A stretch of DNA of 64,000 nucleotides from Hoeflea sp. YIM 152468. Its GTDB lineage: Bacteria; Pseudomonadota; Alphaproteobacteria; Rhizobiales; Rhizobiaceae. Shown piece after piece: positions 43,637 to 53,162 of this stretch; position 1 is the first letter of the stretch; every line of letters starts with the position of its first letter. The stretch is from the NCBI RefSeq assembly GCF_029210485.1, contig NZ_JARGET010000019.1, forward strand, positions 1 through 64,000, given 5' to 3'. The notes below the pieces were generated by a model, which was given only the letters and a program-made list of their open reading frames with translations, was not told where the DNA came from and searched no databases. The position numbers and the translations under genes are program-made.

Positions 43637-45052
43637 TCAGTGATCGAATGAAAAAATCTTGCCCGGATTCATCAGGTTCAAAGGATCGAGCGCCTGTTTG
43701 ATCTGCCGCATCACCGACACGCCCTCGCCCATTTCCAGCGACAAATAGGGTCGCTTGCCCTGCCCTATACCATGTTCGCCGGTGCAAGTTCCATCCATCG
43801 CCAGCGCGCGGGCATTGAGACGGCCGACAAAGGCTTCCGCCGCCGCCACTTCCGCCGGCACTTTGGTGTCCATCAGCACCAGTACATGAAAATTTCCATC
43901 CCCGGCATGCCCGACAATCGGCGCGATCAGACCGGCGGTTGCGATGTCCTGCTGGGTTTGAACCACACATTCGGCAAGCCTGGAGATCGGCACGCAAACA
44001 TCGGTGGAGATCCCTTGCGCGCCGGGCCTGAGCTGCAGCGCTGCCCAGTAGGCATTGTGGCGGGCTTTCCACAATTCGGTCCGCCGTTCCGGATCTGTCG
44101 TCCAGAGGAAGTCGCTGCCACCGCATTCGGCGGCAATGTCGCCAAACATCGCCGCCTGCTCGGCGACGCCGGCTTCGGTGCCGTGAAACTCCAGAAACAA
44201 GGCCGGCGTTTCGGGATTGGACAGTTTGGAATAGGCGTTGCAGGCCTTCATCTGAAGCGCATCGAGAAGCTCGATCCGCGCCACCGGGATGCCCATCTGA
44301 ATGGTCATGACGACCGCGTCGCAGGCGGCCTCGACGCTGGGGAACGGGCAGACACCGCCAGAAATCGCCTGCGGGATGCCCTGCAGACGCAGCGTCACCG
44401 AGGTGAGCACGCCGAGCGTTCCCTCCGATCCGACGAACAGCCGCGTCAGATCATAGCCGGCGGAGGATTTGCGGGCGCGGCGGGCGGTGCGGATCTCGTC
44501 GCCCGACGCGGTCACGGCGGTGACCGCAATGACGTTTTCCCGCATGGTGCCGTAGCGGACCGCATTGGTGCCCGAGGCACGTGTTGCGGTCATGCCGCCA
44601 ATCGAAGCGTTGGCGCCGGGATCGATGGGAAAAAACAGCCCGGTGTCGCGCAGATGGGTGTTGAGCTGTTCGCGCGTCACGCCTGGCTCGACGGTACAGT
44701 CGAGGTCTTCCGCATTGACTTCGAGCACCCTGTCCATCCGCGACGTGTCGATGGATATGCCGCCATGGGGAGCATTGACCTGGCCCTCCAGCGACGTTCC
44801 CGTGCCGAACGGAATCACCGGCACACGATGATCGACGCAGGCGCGCACGATCAGCTTGACGTCGTCGGCGGAAGCCGGGAACACCACCGCATCGGGCAAC
44901 TGGCCGGGAATATAGGTGGTGGTATGGGCATGCTGGGCGCGGAGCGCCTCGCCGGTCTGGACCTGATCGCCAAATCGCTGACGCAGGACACCTATCACCG
45001 CTGCGATGCCCGCGTCGTTGCGTTGGCCGGATTCGATGTCGCTGAGTCCCAT
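43637..45052 (-). CDS. FAD-binding D-lactate/glycolate oxidase-type dehydrogenase
   Basis: The 471-residue protein has a PCMH/VAO-type FAD domain (VVFPASADDVKLIVRACVDHRVPVIPFGTGTSLEGQVNAPHGGISIDTSRMDRVLEV, about 50-110; PGANASIGGMTATRASGTNAVRYGTMRENV, about 140-170) and a GlcD-type C-terminal domain with HAGDGNFHVLVLMD and CTGEHGIGQGKRPYL. The fold oxidises 2-hydroxy acids such as D-lactate, D-2-hydroxyglutarate or glycolate. No glcE or glcF is nearby, so it is a stand-alone DLD-type enzyme. AGGAG precedes the ATG at 45052. Confidence 0.9.
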   Translation of the reverse strand: MGLSDIESGQRNDAGIAAVIGVLRQRFGDQVQTGEALRAQHAHTTTYIPGQLPDAVVFPASADDVKLIVRACVDHRVPVIPFGTGTSLEGQVNAPHGGISIDTSRMDRVLEVNAEDLDCTVEPGVTREQLNTHLRDTGLFFPIDPGANASIGGMTATRASGTNAVRYGTMRENVIAVTAVTASGDEIRTARRARKSSAGYDLTRLFVGSEGTLGVLTSVTLRLQGIPQAISGGVCPFPSVEAACDAVVMTIQMGIPVARIELLDALQMKACNAYSKLSNPETPALFLEFHGTEAGVAEQAAMFGDIAAECGGSDFLWTTDPERRTELWKARHNAYWAALQLRPGAQGISTDVCVPISRLAECVVQTQQDIATAGLIAPIVGHAGDGNFHVLVLMDTKVPAEVAAAEAFVGRLNARALAMDGTCTGEHGIGQGKRPYLSLEMGEGVSVMRQIKQALDPLNLMNPGKIFSFDH

Positions 45053-45211
45053 TTGATCATCTCCTGGCAACTGTGGGTCCACTGATGGCGCCACATACTT
45101 GCTGCTTCGGCATGATGAGGTAATGTGCAAACTGAAACGCTCTTGTCCAGTGCGCGACGACGCCGCGGACAAACAAACCCGGGCGCAGATGAACAATCGT
45201 GAGGAGAAGCC

Positions 45212-45709
45212 ATGTTGTTTGATGCTCCAGTCATCGCGCCCGCGCGCGGTCTGGACCCGTCGTGGCTCGATCACAACGGCCATCTGAACATGGCTTATTA
45301 CAATGTCCTGTTCGACCAGGCTGTCGACCACGCCTTCGGCCTGATCGGCTGCGGGCCTGAATATGTGACGGCGCGCAAGATGAGCTTTTTTACCGCCGAG
45401 GCCCATATCTGCTACCTCAGGGAATTGAAGCCCGATGCTGTGGTGGCGGCGAGCGTGCAGCTTGTCGACTTCGACAGCAAACGGGTTCACCTGTTTCAGG
45501 AGCTCCGGCATGTCGACGGCTGGCTGTCGGCGACGTCGGAAACCCTGATCCTGCATGTCGACATGACCGGTCCCCGGGCCGCCCCGATGCCTGACGATGT
45601 GCTGGCCAATGTGACCAGCATGGCCGCAGCCCATCGCCACCTGGCGCGACCCGAACGGGCGGGGCGATCCATAGGGATTGTCCGCAAGCAAACTCACAGG
45701 GCAGGCTGA
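45212..45709 (+). CDS. 4HBT-type thioesterase family protein
   Basis: The 165-residue hot-dog fold protein has the 4HBT signature WLDHNGHLNMAYYNVLFDQAVDHAF (DHNGHLN...Y catalytic region). It resembles carnitine/betainyl-CoA or general acyl-CoA thioesterases of this family. GAGGAG precedes the ATG. It is divergent from the FAD oxidase gene and directly followed by the ClC channel gene, with no clear pathway connection. Confidence 0.85.
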   Translation: MLFDAPVIAPARGLDPSWLDHNGHLNMAYYNVLFDQAVDHAFGLIGCGPEYVTARKMSFFTAEAHICYLRELKPDAVVAASVQLVDFDSKRVHLFQELRHVDGWLSATSETLILHVDMTGPRAAPMPDDVLANVTSMAAAHRHLARPERAGRSIGIVRKQTHRAG

Positions 45710-45712
45710 TTG

Positions 45713-47350
45713 ATGGGCTTTGACCTGCTTCACTCGATGCCCGAACGTATTCGAAAATGGGTGATGCCCAACATTCGGGCCTTTATCGAACACCGGCAGC
45801 CAGAAATCTGGCTGCTGTCACTGCTGATCGGGCTTGGTGTGGCCTGGGCTGCGATCGGGTTCCGGCAGTTGATCGGATTTGTGCAGCTCTACTGGCTTGG
45901 CAACACCAGCGAACAGGTGCTGACGGTGGCGCAACACACGCCCTGGTACATGATCGTCGCCGGGCCGACGCTGGGCGGCATCGTCGTCGGTATCGTCGTC
46001 AGCCGCTTCATCTCCTCGCGCCGGACCAGCGGGGTTGCTGACGTGATCGAGGCGCGCACCCTGGCCGGGCGCCGCCTCAGTCTGCGGGAGGGCCTTCTCA
46101 GTGCCGTGACAACGGCGTTTTCTCTGGGAGCGGGCGGCAGTGCCGGCCGCGAGGGGCCGGTGGTCCATCTTGGCGCAACGCTGGCAAGTGCTGTCGGCGA
46201 CCGGCTGCATTTGCCCGACCACGCCCGCCGCACCCTGCTGGCGGCCGGCGTCGCATCGGCCATTTCGGCCAGCTTCAATGCGCCCATTGCCGGCGTGCTG
46301 TTCGCCCATGAAGTGATCCTGGGCCATTACGCCTCGCGTTCCTTCGTGCCGGTGGTGATCTCCTCGGCAGCCGGCGCGGTCACATCGCGGCTGTGGTTCG
46401 GGGATACGGCGGCGTTTATCGTGCCGTCCTACCAGATCACATCCTACTGGGAGTTTCCCGCCTTTGCCCTGTTGGGCGTGGTCTGTGCCATGGTGGCAAT
46501 GGCCTTCCAGTTTGCACTGTTTTCCGCCGACTACCTGGCGCGACGCTCGCCAATCCCGATCTGGGCACTGCCGATCTGTGGCGGCCTGATCGTCGGGTTG
46601 ATGGCGGTGCCTTTCCCGCACATTCTGGGCGTCGGCTACGAGGCCACCGACCTGGCGCTGTGGGGGCAACTCTCGCTCTGGCTGATGCTCATCCTGATCG
46701 TGATGAAAACGCTGGCCACCGCCATCACGCTGGCTTCGCGGTTCGGCGGCGGGGTGTTTTCGCCCTCGCTCTACCTTGGCGCCATGACCGGCGGGGCTTT
46801 CGGCATCATCGCGGCATCGGTGTTTCCCGACCTCGCATCGAGCCAGGCTCTGTATTCGATCCTGGGGATGGGGGCGGTGGCCGGCGCGGTGCTCGGCGCC
46901 CCGATCTCGACCACGGTGATCGTGTTCGAACTGACGGGCGGCTATGCGCTGTCGATCGCGCTGCTGCTGACTGTTGCCATTGCCCACGGCATCAACCTGG
47001 CACTGCATGGCCATTCCTATTTCCAGTGGCAGCTGGAAATGCGCGGATTGTTCATCAAGGGCGGCCCGCATCGAACCGTGCTGCGCAATGCCAGGGTTAT
47101 GGATTTCATGACGCTGCCCGAGGATGATGCGGAGATCGAGTATTACGATCCCGACAGCAAGGTCCAGGCACTCAAGGCGACCGACACGCTTGAAATCGCG
47201 CTGCGCCTCTTTGATGCCAGTGGACACATGCGCATGCCGGTGATTGCCGATGGCGAGGACAAGCGCATCGTCGGCTGGGCCGAACAAGTCGAGGCGCTGG
47301 GCCATTTCAACCGCCGGCTGGTTGCGGCCAGCGAGGAAGCGCACCGGTAA
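45713..47350 (+). CDS. ClC family chloride channel/antiporter
   Basis: The 545-residue protein has the multi-helix ClC core with the GREGP selectivity motif (GGSAGREGPVVHLGATLAS, about 140-160), the filter region GGGVFSPSLYLGAMTGGAFG (about 345-365) and a C-terminal pair of CBS-like segments (VMDFMTLPEDDAEIE, LRLFDASGHMRMPVIAD). It may act as a Cl-/H+ antiporter or channel; the gating glutamate lies in GREGP. The start ATG 45713 directly follows a TTG. It is translationally close to the thioesterase gene. Confidence 0.92.
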   Translation: MGFDLLHSMPERIRKWVMPNIRAFIEHRQPEIWLLSLLIGLGVAWAAIGFRQLIGFVQLYWLGNTSEQVLTVAQHTPWYMIVAGPTLGGIVVGIVVSRFISSRRTSGVADVIEARTLAGRRLSLREGLLSAVTTAFSLGAGGSAGREGPVVHLGATLASAVGDRLHLPDHARRTLLAAGVASAISASFNAPIAGVLFAHEVILGHYASRSFVPVVISSAAGAVTSRLWFGDTAAFIVPSYQITSYWEFPAFALLGVVCAMVAMAFQFALFSADYLARRSPIPIWALPICGGLIVGLMAVPFPHILGVGYEATDLALWGQLSLWLMLILIVMKTLATAITLASRFGGGVFSPSLYLGAMTGGAFGIIAASVFPDLASSQALYSILGMGAVAGAVLGAPISTTVIVFELTGGYALSIALLLTVAIAHGINLALHGHSYFQWQLEMRGLFIKGGPHRTVLRNARVMDFMTLPEDDAEIEYYDPDSKVQALKATDTLEIALRLFDASGHMRMPVIADGEDKRIVGWAEQVEALGHFNRRLVAASEEAHR

Positions 47351-47551
47351 AGTCCCGCGCGATCGGCGCGCCGGGCGGCAAGAGAGCGCCGTGTGTTGCG
47401 CAGCAACCCAGGACAGTCGAGCTTTCGCCAGCCGACAAAGAAGTATATCGCGTGTCCGGCAGCGGTTTACATTTGGCCCAATATGCGGCATCGCCTTGAC
47501 AACGGTAACGAGCTTCCGTGCCGCGGCAGCTTACTTCACGGAGACTGACAG

Positions 47552-47971
47552 ATGCAGAGTTTGACACCGGCCCTTTCCGCCGCAGGTATTTACGCAGCTT
47601 TGAACATGGTCATCCTGTTCTGGATCGCGATCGAGACGGGCCGGTTGCGCGCCAAACACAAGGTCTCGATCGGCGATGGCGGGGTCAAGCATCTGGTGCG
47701 CATCATTCGCGGTCATGCCAATGCAATCGAGAACATGCCGATGTTCTTCGTTCTGCTGATCATCGCCGTGCTGATGGGAATACCTGCGATCGCTGTGCAC
47801 GGGCTTGGTCTGATCTTCACCGTTGGGCGCGGCCTGCACGCCTGGCATTTTATCCAGGAAGATGCGCCGGGCTGGCAACGCGGCGGTGGCTTTACCCTGT
47901 CGTTCCTGGGGCAACTCGTGCTGATGGCCGGAATGCTCGGACATGGGGTGTGGATGATGGTGGCCGGCTGA
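47552..47971 (+). CDS. MAPEG family membrane protein
   Basis: The 139-residue protein has four helices and the MAPEG core RIIRGHANAIENMPMFFVLLIIAVLMG (about 48-75), plus LGLIFTVGRGLHAWHFIQ. The family includes glutathione-dependent microsomal transferases; bacterial members are mostly uncharacterised and may detoxify hydrophobic electrophiles. GGAG precedes the ATG. A single gene following ClC after a 200-bp gap. Confidence 0.88.
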   Translation: MQSLTPALSAAGIYAALNMVILFWIAIETGRLRAKHKVSIGDGGVKHLVRIIRGHANAIENMPMFFVLLIIAVLMGIPAIAVHGLGLIFTVGRGLHAWHFIQEDAPGWQRGGGFTLSFLGQLVLMAGMLGHGVWMMVAG

Positions 47972-47981
47972 AAACGCCCAT

Positions 47982-48767
47982 CTAGCTGGCGAGGCTGGCG
48001 GGCCTTGGCGGTGCCGGCACGACGCCTGCAGGCGCGCCGGCGACGCAATAGCGGTCGCGGCCCGTGCGTTTGGCCTGGTAAAGCGCTGTATCGGCAAGCT
48101 TCATGGTCTTTTCCAGCGACTGGCCGGGATGATGCCGGGCGCCGCCGATGCTGACGGTCAGATCGATCCTGCGACCGGAGACGAACCGGCCTTCGGTGCG
48201 CATCAGCAGGCACAGCCGGTCTGAAATTTCGGCAATTGCCGACTCATCGGCGCCGGGCAGGAAAATACCGAACTCCTCGCCGCCCAGACGGCCGATCAGA
48301 GCGTCTGTCGGCAGCGCCTTGCGCAACAGCTCGGCCAGCCGCTTGAGCGCCTCATCCCCGATATCATGGCCATGGGTGTCGTTGATTGCCTTGAAATGAT
48401 CGGCATCGATCATCAGAAACACGCCGGTTTGCGGCACAACCTCCTTGGTCTTTCCCAGCAGATAGGTTCGGGTCAACACGCCGGTGAGCGTGTCGTATCT
48501 GATGTACTCGTCGACCTTGTCGATGGTCAGGGTCTGCATGCGAAACATATTGAGCACGGCGATGCTCAGCGGGGGCGTGATCAGCAGCGGAATCAGCAGC
48601 GCCGGACCAAGCCAGACCAGATATAGAGCGATGCCTGTCCCGCCAAGGCTCCAGATCACAGAGCCAATCGATAACACCGGGACACACACGGTAAAGGCGG
48701 TGATGATGGCCGCAAGTCTGTATACCTGGCGCATCTCGCTGATCTGGAACAGATTTTCAATGCTCAT
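47982..48767 (-). CDS. membrane-anchored diguanylate cyclase (GGDEF)
   Basis: The 261-residue protein has two N-terminal transmembrane helices (LAAIITAFTVCVPVLSIGSVIWSL, IALYLVWLGPALLIPLLI) and a GGDEF domain with the intact active site in IGRLGGEEFGIFLPG, DADHFKAINDTHGHDIGDEALKRLAEL and SIGGARHHPGQSLEKTMKLADTALYQAKRTGRDRYC. Start MSIENLFQIS (ATG 48767) is preferred. It is the second cyclic-di-GMP synthase in the window and converges with the MAPEG gene. Confidence 0.9.
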   Translation of the reverse strand: MSIENLFQISEMRQVYRLAAIITAFTVCVPVLSIGSVIWSLGGTGIALYLVWLGPALLIPLLITPPLSIAVLNMFRMQTLTIDKVDEYIRYDTLTGVLTRTYLLGKTKEVVPQTGVFLMIDADHFKAINDTHGHDIGDEALKRLAELLRKALPTDALIGRLGGEEFGIFLPGADESAIAEISDRLCLLMRTEGRFVSGRRIDLTVSIGGARHHPGQSLEKTMKLADTALYQAKRTGRDRYCVAGAPAGVVPAPPRPASLAS

Positions 48768-49042
48768 GAATTCTGGCCCCACCGAAAATATTTTTTGTAA
48801 TACGAGGTCCGGTGAATAGATGCCGCGTCCTAACACCGCCTGAAAACAATCGCTAAAATGCCGCGCATCCTGGAAACTGGTTGTGGATAAAATCACTGAG
48901 GGGGAGAAAAACGTCTTCCGCCACCATGGATTGCGGCCGCCCCGGAGTGCGCGCCATCCGCGGAAGGAGGATTGCCTGATTGCGATCCTGTTCACATGGA
49001 TGGGTTTGAATGCGGCGATCGGGGAAGCGGACGGCTCTTCCG

Positions 49043-49294
49043 TTACGGCTCCTGCGCGGCCGCGGCAATGACCGAGCCGGGGCGGGCTTCGGCTGTTGTG
49101 CGGAGAAATTGGCTCCGCGGGCCGTCAGCGGGAATCGTTCTTGACAGTGATTGGAACTGCTCGGCGAGTGTATGACCCAGCCTGTCGGCGCCGGCGTAGA
49201 GCGCCATGGACACAAGAGCAGCAGTCAGGCTGTATTCAATCGCGGTCGCGCCAGCTTCGCATTTGGCAGCGCGTGTGCAGAGTACCTTCATCAT
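49043..49294 (-). CDS. Flp/Fap-type pilin
   Basis: The 83-residue protein has a short leader (MMKVLCTRAAKCE), then the Flp prepilin-like sequence GATAIEYSLTAALVSMALYAGADRLGHTLAEQFQSLS, whose GATAIEYSL with Glu and Tyr after the hydrophobic start is diagnostic. Flp pilins are processed by TadV-type peptidases and form adhesive fibrils. There are no tad/cpa genes beside it, and the C-terminal 25 residues are unlike the family. It may be an orphan pilin that uses a distant Tad system, or a relic. Confidence 0.78.
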   Translation of the reverse strand: MMKVLCTRAAKCEAGATAIEYSLTAALVSMALYAGADRLGHTLAEQFQSLSRTIPADGPRSQFLRTTAEARPGSVIAAAAQEP

Positions 49295-49520
49295 GGAGGT
49301 CCCTTTCCAGCATGTGCACATGTCCGAACTCTCATGGTTCGGGTCCGGCCACTCATTGACCAGACACCGAAGGCTTGCACGGTTTCGTTTCAGAACCGTT
49401 GAGAGGTCTGGTTAATGGTGTGCCAAGGGAGAGCGGGGGGCATGGCGGGCCAGCCGGCGTGATCCGCAGCCGGAAAGCGCGCTCGCCGTCGGCCCGGAAC
49501 GCCGGTTTTCAGTCGCGCCG

Positions 49521-52004
49521 CTACGTTCCAACCCGGCTGACAAACCCGTCCAGCACCCGTTTCTGGCCGGCCTTGTCGAAATCGATGGTCAGCTTGTTGC
49601 CGTCGATGACGGCGATGTTGCCGTTGCCGAATTTCATATGGAAAACCCGGTCGCCGACCGAATAGGCCGAAGTTGTGCCGGTGGATTTGGCCACCAGTTC
49701 GCCCTCGATGGTGGAGCCGCGCGGGCCGGATTCACCGTAGGCGATGCGCTCGACCGCATGGCCCGAACGGGTGCCCCAATTGTCGCGCGCGGCATCGGTC
49801 TTGTTGGCCTGCGCCCGTTTCCAGCCCGGCGTGTTGTACGTGCCCGAAAACGGCTCGGCCCGGTCAAAGCGCGAGGCGCCATAGGGGCCGCCGGACTGTC
49901 CGCCAAAGCTTCCGCCGCGGCCGTAACCGCCATAGCCGGTATCCATTTCCGCCACCTCGACATGGGCTTCGGGCAGTTCATCGAGGAAGCGCGAGGGCAG
50001 CGTCGATTGCCACAGACCGTGGATGCGGCGGTTGGAGACGAACCAGATGTGGCAAAAGAGCTTTGCCCGCGTGAGGCCGACATAGGCGAGACGGCGCTCT
50101 TCCTCCAGCCCCGAGCGGCCGCCCTCGTCGAGCGCGCGCTGGTGCGGGAACAGGCCTTCCTCCCAGCCCGGCAGGAACACGGTTTCGAATTCCAGCCCCT
50201 TGGCCGAATGCAGCGTCATGATCGAGACGGCGTCGAGATCGGGATTGTTGTCGGTGTCCATGACCAGCGCCACGTGTTCGAGAAAGGCGCGCAGCGATTC
50301 AAAGCCGGAGATGGTCTCGACCAGCTCCTTGAGGTTTTCGAGCCGGGTCGGCGCATCGGCGGCGCGGTCGTTCTGCCACATCTCGGTGTAGCCGGATTCC
50401 TCCAGAATGGTTTCGGCCAGTTCGTGCCCGGGCGCGGTTTCCATCAGGGTCTGCCAGCGGGTGAACATCTCGACCACGTCGGTCAGGGACTTGCGCGGCC
50501 GGGGCTTGAGCTCGTCAGTGAGGATCAGATCGCGGGCGGCAGCCAGCATCGGGATGCCGCGGGCGCGGGCCGCATCGTGGATCTGGCGCACCGCCGCCTC
50601 GCCCAGGCCGCGTTTGGGCACATTGACGATGCGCTCGAAAGCAAGATCGTCAGCGGGCTGGCTGACGACGCGGAAAAACGCCATGGCGTCGCGGATTTCC
50701 TGGCGCTCATAGAAGCGCGGGCCGCCGATCACCCGGTAATTGAGACCAAGCGTGACGAAGCGTTCCTCGAACTCGCGCATCTGGAACGAGGCGCGAACCA
50801 GGATCGCCATATTGTTAAGCGCCCGGCCCTTGTTCTGCGCCTGCTCGATTTCCTCGCCGATGGCGCGGGCTTCTTCCTCCGAATCCCAGGCGGCGTGGAC
50901 GTGCACACGCTCATGCTCGGGGTTGGATTGCTCGGTGAACAGGGTCTTGCCGAGCCGGCCCTCATTGTGCGAGATCAGGTGACCGGCGGCGCCCAGAATG
51001 TGTTCGGTGGAGCGGTAATTGCGCTCGAGCCGGATCACCTTGGCGCCGGGAAAATCCTTGTCGAAGCGCAGGATGTTTTCCACCTCGGCGCCGCGCCAGC
51101 CATAGATTGACTGGTCGTCATCACCGACGCAACAGATGTTGGGGCGCTCGGGTGCAGGGCGCTGTGCCAGCAATCTGAGCCACATATATTGCGCGGTGTT
51201 GGTGTCCTGATACTCGTCCACCAGAATGAAGCGGAATTTCTGCTGATATTCCTTCAGCACATCGGGATTGGCGCGAAACAGCCGGATCGGCTGGCACAAC
51301 AGATCGCCGAAATCCACCGCGTTCAGGGTTTGCAGCCGCGCCTGATAGGCGGTGTAAAGCGCCCTGCCCTTGCCATTGGCAAAGCCGCGACTGTCGCCTT
51401 CGGGGATTTCCGCCGGCCCGAGCCCCTTGTTCTTCCAGCCGTCGATCATCTGGGCGAATTGCCGTGCCGGCCAGCGCTTGTCGTCGATGCCTTCGGCCTG
51501 AATCAGTTGCTTGCACAGCCGGACCACATCATCGGTGTCCAGAATGGTGAAATCGGAGCGCAGGTTGGCCAGCTCGGCATGGCGGCGCAGCAGCTTGACA
51601 CCGATCGAGTGGAAGGTGCCGAGCCAGGGCATGCCCTCGACCGCGCCGCCGACGAGCACGCCAATGCGCTCCTTCATTTCGCGCGCCGCCTTGTTGGTGA
51701 AGGTGACGGAGAGGATCTGCGAGGGATAGGCGAGCCCGAGATTGAGAATATGGGCAATGCGGGTGGTCAGAACCCTCGTCTTGCCGGTGCCCGCGCCTGC
51801 CAGCACCAGCACCGGGCCCTCGATGGATTCGACCGCATCGGCCTGTTCGGGATTGAGGCCGGAAAGATAATTCGGCGTCGGCCGCGAGGCATTGCGCGCG
51901 GCCATGGCGCGCGCGGCAATCGAGCCGCCGCCGGCTGCCGGCTGTGCGCGCGGCGCTGGATCGTCGTCACCGAAAAACGGAATGTCATCATCTGCTGAGC
52001 TCAT
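49521..52004 (-). CDS. uvrD: UvrD/PcrA-family ATP-dependent DNA helicase
   Basis: The 827-residue SF1A helicase has motif I VLAGAGTGKTRVLTTRI (about 65-80), motif II ILVDEYQDTN, motif III CVGDDDQSIYGWRGA, motif IV IRLERNYRS and motif VI AYVGLTRAK. The C-terminal Tudor-like tail reads VGDRVFHMKFGNGNIAVIDGNKLTIDFDKAGQKRVLDGFV, typical of PcrA/UvrD. It works in nucleotide-excision and mismatch repair. A Gly/Tyr-rich insertion precedes the tail. MSSADDDIPFFG (ATG 52004) is preferred to the longer frame. Confidence 0.95.
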   Translation of the reverse strand: MSSADDDIPFFGDDDPAPRAQPAAGGGSIAARAMAARNASRPTPNYLSGLNPEQADAVESIEGPVLVLAGAGTGKTRVLTTRIAHILNLGLAYPSQILSVTFTNKAAREMKERIGVLVGGAVEGMPWLGTFHSIGVKLLRRHAELANLRSDFTILDTDDVVRLCKQLIQAEGIDDKRWPARQFAQMIDGWKNKGLGPAEIPEGDSRGFANGKGRALYTAYQARLQTLNAVDFGDLLCQPIRLFRANPDVLKEYQQKFRFILVDEYQDTNTAQYMWLRLLAQRPAPERPNICCVGDDDQSIYGWRGAEVENILRFDKDFPGAKVIRLERNYRSTEHILGAAGHLISHNEGRLGKTLFTEQSNPEHERVHVHAAWDSEEEARAIGEEIEQAQNKGRALNNMAILVRASFQMREFEERFVTLGLNYRVIGGPRFYERQEIRDAMAFFRVVSQPADDLAFERIVNVPKRGLGEAAVRQIHDAARARGIPMLAAARDLILTDELKPRPRKSLTDVVEMFTRWQTLMETAPGHELAETILEESGYTEMWQNDRAADAPTRLENLKELVETISGFESLRAFLEHVALVMDTDNNPDLDAVSIMTLHSAKGLEFETVFLPGWEEGLFPHQRALDEGGRSGLEEERRLAYVGLTRAKLFCHIWFVSNRRIHGLWQSTLPSRFLDELPEAHVEVAEMDTGYGGYGRGGSFGGQSGGPYGASRFDRAEPFSGTYNTPGWKRAQANKTDAARDNWGTRSGHAVERIAYGESGPRGSTIEGELVAKSTGTTSAYSVGDRVFHMKFGNGNIAVIDGNKLTIDFDKAGQKRVLDGFVSRVGT

Positions 52005-52158
52005 AGCGGCTGAATGTAGTGATTCGCGGGCGAAAGACCAGCGTTCCCGGTTCATTCCGGTGGTTGACCCCAGCAAACAGGGTGGCTGGCACAACAAGCT
52101 GCGGCTTTCACCAGGCATCAGCTTTGGCTACAGTCAGGCTTCACCACGGGGACGATCG

Positions 52159-53070
52159 ATGGATCACAGAGAGTTTCTCGCCAGCCTGACTGCCGCACAA
52201 CGCCGTGAGCTGACCCGCAAATCCGATGGGCGCGGGCTGATGCAGCTGGCGTTGCATCTGGGCCTCATCGGCCTGATCGCTGCGCTGATTGTGGCGCGGG
52301 TGCCGCTGTGGCCGCTGCTGATGCTGCCACAAGGCATAGTGCTGGTGTTTCTGTTCACGCTGCTGCACGAGGCCAGCCACGAAACCCCGTTCCGCTCGCG
52401 CTGGCTCAACACCGCGGCCGCGCATGTCAGCGGGCTTGTCATCCTGCTGCCGCCGCGCTGGTTTCGCTATTTCCATTTCGCCCATCACCGCCATACCCAA
52501 ATTCCGGGCAAGGATCCGGAACTGGCCGAACCGAAGCCCGAGGGCTGGGCTGACTATATCCGCTACGTTTCGGGCATTCCGGTGTGGATCAGCCATGTCC
52601 GCACACTTGTCCGCAATGCCGCCGGACGCTGCGCCGACGATTTCGTGCCGGTGGGGAAGCGGCAGGCGGTGCGAAACGAGGCGCGCACAATGCTGGCCGT
52701 CTACAGTCTGCTGCTGGCGGGCAGTATCGCGTTTGCGAGCCCGGTGCTGGTCTTCGTCTGGCTGCTGCCGATGCTGCTCGGCCAGCCGTTCCTCAGGCTC
52801 TACCTGCTGGCCGAGCATGGCCGCTGCGCCCATGTCGCCAACATGCTGGAGAATTCCCGCACCACTTTTACCACTGCGGCGGTGCGGCGGCTGGCCTGGA
52901 ATATGCCCTATCATGCCGAGCATCACAGCTATCCGGCGGTGCCGTTTCACCGGCTGCCGGATCTGCACAAGCTGACGGCGCAGCACCTGAGGGTGACCGA
53001 GAAGGGCTATGGCCGGTTTCACGCCAGATACGCGCCGGACATGCATGGCGGTGCCGAGGCGGCGAAGTGA
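52159..53070 (+). CDS. fatty acid desaturase
   Basis: The 303-residue membrane di-iron protein has the three histidine boxes HEASHE (about residue 75), HFAHHRHT (about 110) and HAEHHSY (about 250) between hydrophobic stretches. This identifies a membrane fatty-acid desaturase or hydroxylase of the FA_desaturase family. The substrate may be acyl lipid or a carotenoid-like molecule. It is divergent from the helicase gene with a promoter region of about 150 bp. Confidence 0.9.
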   Translation: MDHREFLASLTAAQRRELTRKSDGRGLMQLALHLGLIGLIAALIVARVPLWPLLMLPQGIVLVFLFTLLHEASHETPFRSRWLNTAAAHVSGLVILLPPRWFRYFHFAHHRHTQIPGKDPELAEPKPEGWADYIRYVSGIPVWISHVRTLVRNAAGRCADDFVPVGKRQAVRNEARTMLAVYSLLLAGSIAFASPVLVFVWLLPMLLGQPFLRLYLLAEHGRCAHVANMLENSRTTFTTAAVRRLAWNMPYHAEHHSYPAVPFHRLPDLHKLTAQHLRVTEKGYGRFHARYAPDMHGGAEAAK

Positions 53071-53162
53071 GGCGACACTTGGCCTTTGCAGCCGTCGGCG
53101 CCTCAAGGCAATCAATCGTTTCCGGACGGGAAACCTGAACCGTTGCCGCCATTGCCATGGCG

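Noticed and set aside
45818-47491. 557-codon minus-strand open frame opposite the ClC channel
   Set aside because: Low-complexity charged sequence; the plus strand encodes a complete ClC protein with GREGP and the filter motif.
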